From contig NZ_SJJZ01000003.1 in NCBI RefSeq assembly GCF_004331345.1, positions 992,001 through 1,056,000 on the forward strand: a stretch of 64,000 bases of DNA, read 5' to 3'. The DNA comes from Kribbella soli (GTDB lineage Bacteria > Actinomycetota > Actinomycetes > Propionibacteriales > Kribbellaceae). The notes beneath the pieces are model-generated. The model saw only the letters and a program-made list of their open reading frames with translations, did not search any database and was not told where the DNA came from. Positions within the stretch are counted from its first letter, which is position 1; every line of letters starts with the position of its first letter. Of this stretch, positions 40,439 through 49,429 are shown piece after piece. The translations under genes were made by a program, and so were the position numbers.

Positions 40439-42024
40439 GCCGCCACCGGAACGCTGACCCACGACGGATCGCCCGCCGGCGAACTGAACGTCACCGTCGA
40501 CCCGATCACACTCCGCCCGAGGTACCGCGGATCGACCGTGTCCACCACGAGCACGAGATGATGCCCCGCCGGCACCTCCCAGCTCGTCGCCTCCAACCGG
40601 ACGTCGAGTGGAACGGCCTTGCCCGGCGTCGCCCCGCGCAACGTGTACGGCTTGTGCGAGATCAAGGAGCCGACGCCGAGCGCGTCGACGTCGTACAGGT
40701 AGGCGAACAGCGACGTACTCGCCGCCGACGGCTTCACGGTGAGATGCACCTTCGGCGACCCGTTGACCACGGCCGCACGATCGAACGCCGGAGCGGACCA
40801 CACACCCGCGAACGTCCTGTCCACCAGCGGCGTCGCAACCCCGGTAGGAATCGACAACAGCCCTTGCAGAGCACCCGATACGAGCGCGACCCCACTGTCG
40901 GCAACGGTTGGTACGCCGGCCCCGATCGCCCGGCTCCACCCGGTCGACTCGTTCCCCTGCAGAGCACCGGCCTTTGTCAGGTACGACGTACGCTCCTGGC
41001 CGACCGCTGCCCAGTTGGCGTACCCACGCCACACGCCACGCTGCGACTTCAGCTGCACCGGCGCTTCCGTGTCGGCGCCGTTGTCCGCGCCGGTGAGGTA
41101 ATGCCGCAACCAGCCGGCCAACTCGTCCCACGTCTCATTTGGTAGACCAACCGCCCCGCTCGCCTCCGGCGTGGCGTGATCACCATGCGCCAGCAGCAGC
41201 CGCTTCGGGCCGGTCAGCGCGGTGAAGAAGTCCGTGTACTGCGACGGCGGGAAGATGGAGTCCTCGAACGCGTTCGCGAGGAACACCGCCGGTTTCCGCG
41301 CATTGATCTGGTCTACCATCGTCGCCGCCGAGCGAACCGGCGACAGCTGCTTCGCCTCCGCGATCGCACCGTCGAAGTCACCGGTGACGAACTTCGTCTG
41401 CAACGACGCCATCTCCGGCCCCGGCCGGCCGGTGACGTTGCCCAGGGCAAGCAGACCGGCGACGGCCTGGAGCGCGACCGTGTCGTTCGGATCCAGCGAG
41501 CTGATCAGATCCGCCCAACCGCTCATCGCGCCGACCGCCTTGATCCGCGGGTCCTTCACCGCGGCGAGCAGCGACGTACCGGCGCCATACGAGATCCCCA
41601 CCGCGGCAACCCGGCCGGTGTCCGCGGGCGTGTGCACGTCGGCCCAGTCGATCACCTTGCTGACATCGGCGACGGTCGGCGGACCGGCGATGTCGATGCC
41701 GCCGCCGGTGTCCCAGAAGCCGCGGCTCGAGTACGAGATCACCTGGAACCCGGCCGTGGCCAGCTTCGCGCCCTGACCGACGTACTCGACGTTCGGCACA
41801 CCCCAACTCGACGGCATCACCACGAGTGGGAAGGGCCCATCGCCCTGCCCGGTCGGCGTGAGTACGACGGCGCCGATCTCGATCCCGTCGGCGCCGGGGA
41901 TGCGCTGGTACGACGTACTGAATCCGGCCGCGGTTTGGCTCGCGTCCGCGCGCGGACCGATCGCGATCAGGGTCGTGGCGATCAGGGTCAGGGTTACTGC
42001 TAGGGCGGCAGCAAACTTGCGCAC
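40435..42024 (-). CDS. Secreted CocE/NonD-type alpha/beta hydrolase
   Basis: The 529-residue protein has a signal peptide of about 28 residues (cut after ADA). The catalytic fold contains the nucleophile in GISYGAG and an acid and base in EDSIFPPSQ and HGDHATPEA. The C-terminal third is a jelly-roll domain like that of X-Pro dipeptidyl-peptidases and cocaine esterase. It is expected to cut an ester or peptide; substrate unknown. The GTG start at 42024 has GGAGG 7 bp upstream, buried in a small hairpin. Confidence 0.87.
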   Translation of the reverse strand: MRKFAAALAVTLTLIATTLIAIGPRADASQTAAGFSTSYQRIPGADGIEIGAVVLTPTGQGDGPFPLVVMPSSWGVPNVEYVGQGAKLATAGFQVISYSSRGFWDTGGGIDIAGPPTVADVSKVIDWADVHTPADTGRVAAVGISYGAGTSLLAAVKDPRIKAVGAMSGWADLISSLDPNDTVALQAVAGLLALGNVTGRPGPEMASLQTKFVTGDFDGAIAEAKQLSPVRSAATMVDQINARKPAVFLANAFEDSIFPPSQYTDFFTALTGPKRLLLAHGDHATPEASGAVGLPNETWDELAGWLRHYLTGADNGADTEAPVQLKSQRGVWRGYANWAAVGQERTSYLTKAGALQGNESTGWSRAIGAGVPTVADSGVALVSGALQGLLSIPTGVATPLVDRTFAGVWSAPAFDRAAVVNGSPKVHLTVKPSAASTSLFAYLYDVDALGVGSLISHKPYTLRGATPGKAVPLDVRLEATSWEVPAGHHLVLVVDTVDPRYLGRSVIGSTVTFSSPAGDPSWVSVPVAA

Positions 42025-42031
42025 TGGAGGA

Positions 42032-42057
42032 CCTCCGGCAACTGGAATTACCGGAGG
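42032..42057 (-). promoter_or_regulatory. Hairpin covering the ribosome binding site of the secreted hydrolase
   Basis: On the minus strand CCTCCGG and CCGGAGG (7 bp, 12-nt loop) pair, and the second arm contains the Shine-Dalgarno sequence GGAGG. Folding would hide it from ribosomes. Confidence 0.5.
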
Positions 42058-42083
42058 GTAACCAGAAAGGTGCCGCTATGTCA

Positions 42084-43013
42084 CTACTTCGGCACGGTGA
42101 GTGCCGGATCGACTCCGGTTGCCTCGACCGACCACGCCCACAGACGCTTCGCCAGCTCGGGGTCCTGCGCGGTGCGGGTCGGCAGCACGACCTTCGGCGT
42201 ACCGCGGTACTCGAAGAAGCTCGGGCCGACGAACGATCCAGGACGGAGATCCGGGTATGTCGCGGCGTACAGACTCGGCCAGGCGCCGGCCGCCGCGGAC
42301 TGTGCGACCGCGCGCGTCGCGGCGCCCCACAAGCGCGCCTGGAGGGCACGCCCGGCGAGCTCAGGACCGGCTGCCTGCAGGTGGGTCGACGCGTACCCGG
42401 GATGCGCGCCCACACTCAACAGACCGGCCCCGGCTGCGCGGGCGCGACGGTCGAGCTCCAGCATGAAGAGCAGGTTGGCGAGCTTCGACTTCCCGTACGA
42501 CTCCCACTTCCGGTAGCTGCCCGCCGGCCGGCGCAGGTCGTCCTCGCTGATGCCGCGCACGGTCTTGTGCATGAACGAGCTCACCGTGACCACCCGGCTG
42601 CCCTTGACCAACAGCGGAAACAGCCGGCCGGTCAACGCGAAGTGACCCAGATGGTTGGTGCCGAGTTGCAGCTCGAACCCGTCAAGCGTCTGCCGGTACG
42701 GCGGTGCCATCACGCCGGCGTTGTTGATCAGCAGATCCAGCCTGTCGTACGACTTGACGACCTCCTCGGCCGCCCGCTGGACACTCGCCAGATCGGCCAG
42801 GTCCAGCTCGAGAACCGTCGGCGCGCGTCCGGCCTTCTGCGTCAGCGTTTCTGCCGCCTGCGCAGCCTTCTCCGGATTCCGCGCCGCGACCAGCACGTCC
42901 GCGCCGTGTCTGAGCAGTTCGAACGCGGTCTCGTACCCGAGTCCACTGGTGGCACCCGTCACGAGCGCCAGTCGTCCGGTCAGGTCGGGAACATCCGCCG
43001 TACTCCAGGTCAT
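42084..43013 (-). CDS. Short-chain dehydrogenase/reductase
   Basis: The 309-residue oxidoreductase has the cofactor motif TGATSGLG, the NNAG motif in LLINNAGVMAPP, and the active-site pattern S...YGKSK (Tyr-x-x-x-Lys). It resembles the retinol-dehydrogenase/protochlorophyllide-reductase-like group. Substrate unknown. ATG at 43013 has GGGAGG upstream. It is separated from the hydrolase gene by 59 bp and could be the first gene of the lactonase/hydrolase/GH2 transcript. Confidence 0.92.
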   Translation of the reverse strand: MTWSTADVPDLTGRLALVTGATSGLGYETAFELLRHGADVLVAARNPEKAAQAAETLTQKAGRAPTVLELDLADLASVQRAAEEVVKSYDRLDLLINNAGVMAPPYRQTLDGFELQLGTNHLGHFALTGRLFPLLVKGSRVVTVSSFMHKTVRGISEDDLRRPAGSYRKWESYGKSKLANLLFMLELDRRARAAGAGLLSVGAHPGYASTHLQAAGPELAGRALQARLWGAATRAVAQSAAAGAWPSLYAATYPDLRPGSFVGPSFFEYRGTPKVVLPTRTAQDPELAKRLWAWSVEATGVDPALTVPK

Positions 43014-43169
43014 GGGGCCTCCCAGCCTGGACTGAGGAGCGCAGGGAGCGAAGCGACCGGAGCGACGAGGGAAGGCCGGGAGGCACAGCCCCATGACCCG
43101 CCGCTCCGGAGGAGTGGCATCAATACAGTCATGTGCCCACAGTAGTCGTGGGCGCACGACCTGGTGTTG

Positions 43170-44639
43170 TTACGGGAGGATCTTGCGGTCCTGGAAGGCC
43201 TTCGTGACCTGGGCGGCCGTCGGCTTTCCGTAGAGCAGCCGGGCAGCCTGGACGGTGTCCTGGGCCGCGGCGGCGAACGACGTGTCGGGGTCGTAGAAGA
43301 ACGTCGACTCGAGGACCAGCTTGTTCGCCTTCGTCCGGCCGAGCGCCTGGTGGATGTCCCACAGCGCGTTCGACCAGATCTCGCCGTCGTCGTGCACCTC
43401 ACCGGTCTTGTCGTCGACCGTCTTGCCGGTGTCCGTCCGTCGCAGGCAGTGCGGCTCGTCGCTCGTGTACGACGTGGCGTCCCAGTCCATCACGCACGGC
43501 AGGTCGAAGCCCTTGCTGACCGGCACCGACATGGTGACGGCCCAGTAATCGCCGAAGCCCTCGCCGATCGCGCCGGCCTCCTCCGACTCGCCGAAGTCCG
43601 GTACGACGTCGTCCTGGATCGCGTGCCCGTACTCGTGCCAGATCACCTCGGCGTCCTCGGCGTCGTCGACACCGCCTTCACCGGTGGTGATCATGTCGGT
43701 CGACGGGTCGTACCACGAGTTGTCGTCGGGGACGGTATCGACCGAGAAGTCCTGCGACTCGTTGTTGACGTCGGTGAACCCGAGCTGGTGGATGTACTCC
43801 TGCGTCTGGTTGATCTGGTAGTAGACCATCACCTGCTCGAACTTGTTGTTCGCGCGCTGGTAGACGAAGGTGTTGGTCTTGCTCTGGGCCAGGCCGCCCT
43901 TCGCCTCGGCGATGTTGACGTAGGGGCCGTTGAGCTTGCCGGAGCCGTCCAGGTTGCGCAGGATGACGTTCTTCTGCGCCAGGAACAACGCGTCCTGGTT
44001 CTTGTCGTTCTGGTCGGTCAGCTTCTCGTTCTGCTCACTGACCACCGGGTTCGGGTCGAACACCGAACCGCGGCCGTCGACGTTGTCGCTGATCACTTTC
44101 GACTCAACGACCGTGCCGCTGTCCGCGTCGACGAGCGAGCGGCTGACGCCCTCGGCCGAGCGGCTGGTGACGTTCCAGACCAGGCGCGCGTTCGGTCCAC
44201 CAATCACGGCGAGCTGCGCGGCGCCGCTGGTCGCGGCCGGCTGCGGCACGAGGTTCTTGTTCGGCTCGGCGCTCCGGGCACGGTTCGCGCGCGCCGTCAC
44301 CGCGGCGTTGGCGGTCTGCGTGGCGGACGCCGGCGTGAGCGCCGCGCTGACGTCCAGGTTCGCCGGTACGGCGTCCCGGCCGTCCGCGATCTGCACCGCG
44401 CCGTCCTTGGCCACATGCTTGGCGTAGTACCCGTCGATCACCGGCAGGCCCTTGAAGGTCTGCTGGTACCAATAGTGCTTGCCGAGCAGCGACGTCTTGG
44501 TCTTGATCAGCTTCAGCCCGTTCGGATTGGCCGTCGCTGCTTCCGGCGCGGCCCCCGCGGCGCTGGTGAACGACAACCCGAGCGAGACAGTGGCCAGTCC
44601 TGCGGTGACGGCCACGAGCGCCTTACGGCGTTTCCTCAT
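43170..44639 (-). CDS. Secreted zinc metalloprotease (M4/M36, thermolysin-like)
   Basis: The 489-residue pre-pro-protein starts with a basic signal peptide (MRKRRKALVAV, cut near AAGAA). An FTP/PepSY-like propeptide region (about 40-195) precedes the catalytic domain. The zinc site is H335-E336-x-x-H339 (HEYGH) with a later Glu in GEGFGDYWA as third ligand. It should digest proteins outside the cell. ATG at 44639 has GGGAGGGA right before it; an ATG 39 bp upstream is less likely. Confidence 0.92.
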   Translation of the reverse strand: MRKRRKALVAVTAGLATVSLGLSFTSAAGAAPEAATANPNGLKLIKTKTSLLGKHYWYQQTFKGLPVIDGYYAKHVAKDGAVQIADGRDAVPANLDVSAALTPASATQTANAAVTARANRARSAEPNKNLVPQPAATSGAAQLAVIGGPNARLVWNVTSRSAEGVSRSLVDADSGTVVESKVISDNVDGRGSVFDPNPVVSEQNEKLTDQNDKNQDALFLAQKNVILRNLDGSGKLNGPYVNIAEAKGGLAQSKTNTFVYQRANNKFEQVMVYYQINQTQEYIHQLGFTDVNNESQDFSVDTVPDDNSWYDPSTDMITTGEGGVDDAEDAEVIWHEYGHAIQDDVVPDFGESEEAGAIGEGFGDYWAVTMSVPVSKGFDLPCVMDWDATSYTSDEPHCLRRTDTGKTVDDKTGEVHDDGEIWSNALWDIHQALGRTKANKLVLESTFFYDPDTSFAAAAQDTVQAARLLYGKPTAAQVTKAFQDRKILP

Positions 44640-44934
44640 CCGTTTCCCTCCCACGTCCAGGTTGCGTAACGCAACCACTACGGTCCGTCGAACCCTAGTT
44701 CCGCGCAGTACCCGCTGGGAAGCAGATCGTCACCGGATTCGCGCCGTGCAAGGGAAAACCCTGCAGCGTGGCTCAGCCGCCGACGAGGATCCGGATCGCG
44801 GCCGATCCGGCGGCACGTGCGGACTACGTCGAGCGCGTTGCGGCCTTCGCGCGATCCCGCGCGCGGAAATAGCGGACCGAACCTGACCGCTTCTCTGACT
44901 ACCGTTGGATCCGCCGATCGGAGAGGATCCCGCC

Positions 44935-46122
44935 ATGACCAAGCTGAGCCTGCAGGCCCTGAACCGCGCCACCCTGGACCGCCAGTGGCTCCTCGAACGC
45001 CACGACGCGACCGCCCTGGACGCGATCGAACACCTCGTCGGCATGCAGGCCCAATCCCCGCAAGCGCCGTACGTCGGCCTCTGGACCCGGCTCACGAACT
45101 TCGATCCCGCCGACCTCTCCACCCTCCTGGAAACCCGCCAGACCGTCCGCGGATCGATGATGCGAGCAACCATCCACCTGGTCTCCAGCCGCGACTTCCT
45201 CGCCTTCCGCCCGCTCATCCAGCCCCGCCTGGAACGCGAGGTCTACCAGAACCAGACCTACGGCCGGCACCGCCTCGAAGGCCTCGACATGGACGCCGTC
45301 CTCGCCGAAGGCATCGCCCGCATGACCGAAAGCCCCGCCACCGCCGCCCAACTCCGCGACCACCTCGCCCCGCTCTACCCCGACCGAGACCCCGCCGCCC
45401 TGGCCCACGCCGTCCGCTGCCTCCTCCCCACCATCCAAACCCCACCCCGAGGCCTCTGGAACAAGCCAGGCCAACCCACCCTCACCACCGCCAACCTGTG
45501 GCTCCCCAACACCCCCACCCCAGGCCGCAACTCAGCCGCCCCCGCGTCCACCTCAGCCGCGGCCGCCACCTCCGCCGACGACTCGATCGCCTCCGCCGCC
45601 GACGCGACTCCGACCGTCGAGGCGATGATCCTCCGCTACCTCGCCGCCTACGGCCCCGCCTCAGTAGCCGACGCCCAAACCTGGTCCGGCCTCACCCGCC
45701 TGTCCGAAGTCTTCGACCGCCTCGACCTCCGCACCTACACCGACGCCACCACCAACCGAACCCTGTACGACCTCCCCCACCAACCCCTCCCCCACGAAGA
45801 CACCGAAGCCCCCACCCGCTTCCTCCCCGAATACGACAACCTCCTCCTATCCCACGCCGACCGAACCCGCTTCCTGGACACCCCGACCCGCCAGCGCCTG
45901 ACCCTCCACGAAGTCCTCACCAAAGGCTCAGTCCTCCACGACGGCCACCCCAAAGCCCTCTGGAAACTAACCAAAAACACCAAAACCCAAGCCATCCTCG
46001 AAATCTCCCCCTTCACCCCCCTGACCCCCCAAGCCTGGACCTCCATAGAAGCCGAAGCCCAAACCCTCCTAACCTTCACCAACCCAACCGCCACCCCCGA
46101 GATCAAACGCATCAACGCCTGA
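44935..46122 (+). CDS. Winged helix DNA-binding domain protein (HTH_42 type)
   Basis: The 395-residue protein belongs to the broad actinobacterial family with a winged-helix DNA-binding fold (LNRATLDRQWLLERH, GMQAQSPQAPYVGLWTR, RGSMMRATIHLV), related to YcaQ/AlkZ-type DNA glycosylases. A QxQ-like stretch (MQAQ) is present, as in the glycosylases that open interstrand crosslinks. A low-complexity Ala/Ser insert lies near residue 205. The last 300 bp are C- and A-rich with many cc-a codons and a lower GC than the first part. It is convergent with the secretion-like cluster, with a terminator between. Confidence 0.85.
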   Translation: MTKLSLQALNRATLDRQWLLERHDATALDAIEHLVGMQAQSPQAPYVGLWTRLTNFDPADLSTLLETRQTVRGSMMRATIHLVSSRDFLAFRPLIQPRLEREVYQNQTYGRHRLEGLDMDAVLAEGIARMTESPATAAQLRDHLAPLYPDRDPAALAHAVRCLLPTIQTPPRGLWNKPGQPTLTTANLWLPNTPTPGRNSAAPASTSAAAATSADDSIASAADATPTVEAMILRYLAAYGPASVADAQTWSGLTRLSEVFDRLDLRTYTDATTNRTLYDLPHQPLPHEDTEAPTRFLPEYDNLLLSHADRTRFLDTPTRQRLTLHEVLTKGSVLHDGHPKALWKLTKNTKTQAILEISPFTPLTPQAWTSIEAEAQTLLTFTNPTATPEIKRINA

Positions 46123-46282
46123 ACAACAACCCACCCAAGCGCCGAACTGTCACCTGCCACACCCGCTAACACCAAGACCCCGCCACAACAGACCGCCAAC
46201 GGAGCCACGAGCGCCCAAATCTCAGCCGTAAACTGCCAGGTCCAGTCGTCGGCGGAGGTGTGCTAACACCGGTGATGCCGAT

Positions 46283-46328
46283 GAGACCGCGGCGCATCAT
46301 GGGATCCAGCTCCGTGCGCCGCGGTCTC
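46283..46328. terminator. 14-bp hairpin between convergent genes
   Basis: GAGACCGCGGCGCA (46283-46296) and its exact complement (46315-46328) flank an 18-nt loop with a GGATCC palindrome. It lies between the winged-helix gene and the 3' end of the secretion-like operon and can serve both directions. Confidence 0.75.
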
Positions 46329-46382
46329 CCACACTGCATCGTGCGGCGCTGCTTGACCTGATGCGAGCGACGTTGAGTGTGG

Positions 46383-47408
46383 TCAGAACCGTTGCAGATA
46401 CAGCTCGAGCGCCCGGATTCGCTCGGCTACCACGGGCTGGCCACTCAGCCAGTCGGGCTGCGTGAGTCCGATCTTTCGGGTGGCCTGCTGGTGCTGGGCT
46501 TGCCAGCCATAAAGAACCTCCAGGAGTTTCCGACCGAGCCCGAGGTCCACGACGGCCTGGTCCGCCATTCGCTCGTTCCATTTGCCCAGTCCAGCGAAGA
46601 TCGCGGGGAGCAGCAAAGGCGAGAGGTACAGGAGTGGGATCGTCCATCCGTCGTAGAAGACGAGCACGAACAGAAATAGTCCAATGTACGCAAGGATCAA
46701 GAAGCCAACGATCGTGCAGCCCACGGCGGGGATAGTTCGGCTCAGGCGGAGCAGCCTCCTGACCCCAGCACCCACGAGGCGAGCCGGCGCCGAGTACCAA
46801 TGCAGCAAGCGTCCGATCCAACTGTTTCCATGCAAATGGGTTGCGTAGTCGAAGGCCAGCACCGCCTCCAAGTGACCTGGCGGCAACCCGTTCACAGCCC
46901 AACTTGTTACAGCCACCGTCCGACCGCCCGCGACACCCGCTGTCGGCACCTCGCCCATCTGAATCCACATGCTGAACGGGCGCGGGTCGATGCCGGCCCG
47001 ATGGCCGACCCCAAACCAGCTCGGCGCCAGTCGCTGGCTCTCGACGAGCGTTGGCCGCCGTAGGCCGAACAGGTAACGGGCCAACAGATCGTCGGCCCCG
47101 GGCCAGAGGACGAGGAGGCCCGACAGTGTCCAAAGCGCGAGCACGACCCAACTGCCGTTCTCGAGACCGAGGAACTGTGAGAGCCAGAAGATAATCAGGT
47201 AGCCAAGCAGCACACGGCTGATCGTATTGACCATCTGAGCAAGCAGAAGGCCAACTCCGCCGGGTTGCACAGGAGGACCGCCGCCTGCGTTGGGCCGCGG
47301 TTCGGGCAACGGCGGTTGGGAGCCGGGAGGACCTCCGGGCGTGCCGGGTCGCGGTGCGGTCCGGCCGGCATCGTCCGGACGCTCGCCCTCGCGCTCATCC
47401 CCAGTCAT
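46383..47408 (-). CDS. M48 (HtpX)-like membrane protein with destroyed metal site
   Basis: The 341-residue protein has a Pro-rich cytoplasmic start (1-50), hydrophobic helices near 53-105 and 205-250, and between them a region like the M48 metalloprotease core: TVAVTSWAVN, EAVLAFDYATHLHG, and later ERMADQAVVDLGLG. In active M48 enzymes the centre reads HExxH; here the three key positions are F186, D187 and T190. It is therefore probably a non-catalytic relative. It is the last gene of the eight-gene operon and may be a scaffold or a substrate-binding subunit. Confidence 0.7.
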   Translation of the reverse strand: MTGDEREGERPDDAGRTAPRPGTPGGPPGSQPPLPEPRPNAGGGPPVQPGGVGLLLAQMVNTISRVLLGYLIIFWLSQFLGLENGSWVVLALWTLSGLLVLWPGADDLLARYLFGLRRPTLVESQRLAPSWFGVGHRAGIDPRPFSMWIQMGEVPTAGVAGGRTVAVTSWAVNGLPPGHLEAVLAFDYATHLHGNSWIGRLLHWYSAPARLVGAGVRRLLRLSRTIPAVGCTIVGFLILAYIGLFLFVLVFYDGWTIPLLYLSPLLLPAIFAGLGKWNERMADQAVVDLGLGRKLLEVLYGWQAQHQQATRKIGLTQPDWLSGQPVVAERIRALELYLQRF

Positions 47409-47423
47409 CAGCTTCCCAGGACA

Positions 47424-48548
47424 CTAGTAGAGAGACACATGAACATGGTCGTAGTGTCCGCCCGTCGCATCGGTCGGATCGTACACACCCCCGCCGTTGT
47501 AAGGCTTCCACTGCCCCGTTCGGGCGCTCCAGATCTTGCCATACCAGATGACGTACCGGACGCCGGTCTTCGCCGCCGTCTGTATCGTCCAATTCGCAAT
47601 GCTGTCGCCCTTGGCGCGCATCGGAGCCGAGCGTCGAGCATCGCCACCGACGAACACGTCACAGGCCCTGCCCTTCGGATGATCGCTCGTGGGATTCCAA
47701 GCATGCGCATCCCAGCAACTCATGGGCGGACTGGACAGAGCTGCACGGGCCTGCGCGACCCAGGCCGCGGTGCGCTGTGTCACCATGCCACCGGTACCGG
47801 TGGGATCAGACACGGTGGCTTCCTGAGGCGGCCAGACTCCATTGATGGGCTTGCCATCTATCAACCCGCCGCCATCGTCGCACTGGTCCAGCGTCAGCGG
47901 CACTCCCGTGGTTCCGGCCGGCTTCGGTCCCGCGCGACCAGCGTACGGATCGCCTGATCTGTCGAGGTTGATTCCGGCCTCAGCGGCGATGTCTCGGGCC
48001 CGTTGCTCCTGCTTCGCGTAGGCATCGGGGAATGCTGACACCTGTACAGCCTGCGCAGCTTCGGTGTACGTCATCGCAGGCCAGCCATTGATGTCGACCA
48101 GCCCCGGAGGGGTCGGCGGCCTGGAGCCACCAAAGAACGCCTCTGTTGCATAGACCGGATCCATGATCTGCTCGACCGTCCCCCAACCAGCCGACGGTCG
48201 TTGCTGAAACAGGCCAACGGAATCTCGGTCGCCATAGGCAATGTTGTCGAGTTGCGACTCCTGCAGCGCGGTCATCAGTGCAACCAGTGTCGCCTGTCCG
48301 GGGAGACCGCGTGTAACAGCGACGCTGTCGATGATCTTCGCGAATGCCACCTGACGTACCCGGGCAGTTGAATCCGGGACCGGCTCGCCGCCCCGACCGG
48401 CGTCTCCAGCGGGACAGCTTGCAAGGTTTGTCTCGCCGCCGACTCCAAATGGCATGAGCATCACGAATCCAAGCAGGGCGACCAATCCGGCCACGCCGGC
48501 AACCTTCACCCCGAGTGCCTGCCCCGCACGTATGGCCATGAACATCAC
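47424..48548 (-). CDS. Two-domain cell-wall hydrolase: lytic transglycosylase-like plus D-Ala-D-Ala peptidase-like
   Basis: The 374-residue protein has an N-terminal membrane anchor (about 10-34). Residues about 65-175 resemble the VirB1/lytic transglycosylase region (MTALQESQLDN, SVGLFQQRPSAGWG). The C-terminal part (about 255-374) carries SDHPKGRACDVF and HYDHVHVSLY, the H-x-x-G-x-A-x-D and H-x-H metal ligands seen in VanY-like carboxypeptidases. Such proteins open the peptidoglycan for a transenvelope machine. GTG at 48548 has GAGGTGA upstream; the next ATG is one codon later. Confidence 0.82.
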   Translation of the reverse strand: MMFMAIRAGQALGVKVAGVAGLVALLGFVMLMPFGVGGETNLASCPAGDAGRGGEPVPDSTARVRQVAFAKIIDSVAVTRGLPGQATLVALMTALQESQLDNIAYGDRDSVGLFQQRPSAGWGTVEQIMDPVYATEAFFGGSRPPTPPGLVDINGWPAMTYTEAAQAVQVSAFPDAYAKQEQRARDIAAEAGINLDRSGDPYAGRAGPKPAGTTGVPLTLDQCDDGGGLIDGKPINGVWPPQEATVSDPTGTGGMVTQRTAAWVAQARAALSSPPMSCWDAHAWNPTSDHPKGRACDVFVGGDARRSAPMRAKGDSIANWTIQTAAKTGVRYVIWYGKIWSARTGQWKPYNGGGVYDPTDATGGHYDHVHVSLY

Positions 48549-48562
48549 TCGTCACCTCACGC

Positions 48563-49423
48563 TCATGGACCGGTGCCGCCGTCGATATCACTGACTACCC
48601 AAGCGTTGCCGTCGAAGGCCAAGGTGAGTAGGAGGGGAAGTACGATCCGCTGCGGCTGCTTTCCGGTGACGTCGATCGTCACTGTCACCAATCGGGTGAT
48701 GCGACTTGGGGTGTCCACGGGCGCGCTGTCCGCCTTTGGTGGCTTGACGTCGATGCTGCTTACCCGTGACATTCCCTGACTGGTTTTCAACGCGTCATAG
48801 GTGGAGTCTCCGGCACGTCGCAGGCTGTCGCTGACGTCACTGGTCGTAAACCTCGAAGCCTTGGTGACAAGAGCGTCATACGACTCAGCAGCAGGATTCC
48901 GGGTGTAGAACATCTGGGCCCAGCTTCGCGCCGAGCTGTCCGCCGCAGCGGTAGCAGCAGGCGATGGACGCTCCGTCAGCGGCGGCGGCGCGATCACAGT
49001 GGGGGTTCCGGCGGTTCCGGCGCTGGTCGTCGACGCTTGCGTCTCGCCGGCGGCGGGTGCCGCCGGCGCAGACGGGGTCAGAAGTCCCACTCCTCCGCTC
49101 TTCGGCTCGTCACGACCTAGCAGGCTCGGCAGTCCGCCACCAAAACCGAGGACGATGATGGCGAGCAGGAGCACAACGACGACGATGGCGAGCGGACTCG
49201 TTGGCTCGGCCTGGCGCTGCCGACGCATCCACGCCATGCGTTGGGCATAGTCGTCTCGACGCCATGACTTCTTCGCACGGCGCCGACTGCGGCGATCCAG
49301 GTCATCCAGCTCGTCGGGATAGTTGTAGTCACCCCGGACAACGTCACGCCAACTCTCCGGCTCCTGCGGACGGGATGATGAGACTTCCTGATGGTTGTCG
49401 CTACGACGGTCGCGGCTTGTCAT
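48563..49423 (-). CDS. Bitopic membrane protein with VirB8/NTF2-like outer domain
   Basis: The 286-residue protein has a charged cytoplasmic N-terminus (1-74), one membrane helix (about 76-98), a Pro/Ala/Thr-rich spacer and an outer domain (about 160-286) whose helix-plus-curved-sheet pattern (ARSWAQMFYTR..., ITRLVTVTIDV, PLLLTLAFDGNAWVVSDI) fits the NTF2-like fold of VirB8. VirB8 proteins organise the inner-membrane complex of type IV secretion systems. It lies 6 bp after the VirB6-like gene, within the operon. Confidence 0.72.
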   Translation of the reverse strand: MTSRDRRSDNHQEVSSSRPQEPESWRDVVRGDYNYPDELDDLDRRSRRRAKKSWRRDDYAQRMAWMRRQRQAEPTSPLAIVVVVLLLAIIVLGFGGGLPSLLGRDEPKSGGVGLLTPSAPAAPAAGETQASTTSAGTAGTPTVIAPPPLTERPSPAATAAADSSARSWAQMFYTRNPAAESYDALVTKASRFTTSDVSDSLRRAGDSTYDALKTSQGMSRVSSIDVKPPKADSAPVDTPSRITRLVTVTIDVTGKQPQRIVLPLLLTLAFDGNAWVVSDIDGGTGP

Positions 49424-49429
49424 CCCGTG

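Noticed and set aside
44768..44872. Small frame of 34 residues (GTG to TAG) before the winged-helix gene, ending RVAAFARSRARK
   Set aside because: Its Ala/Arg-rich sequence could be a remnant of a gene end, but it has no ribosome site, no family and too little length to support a call.
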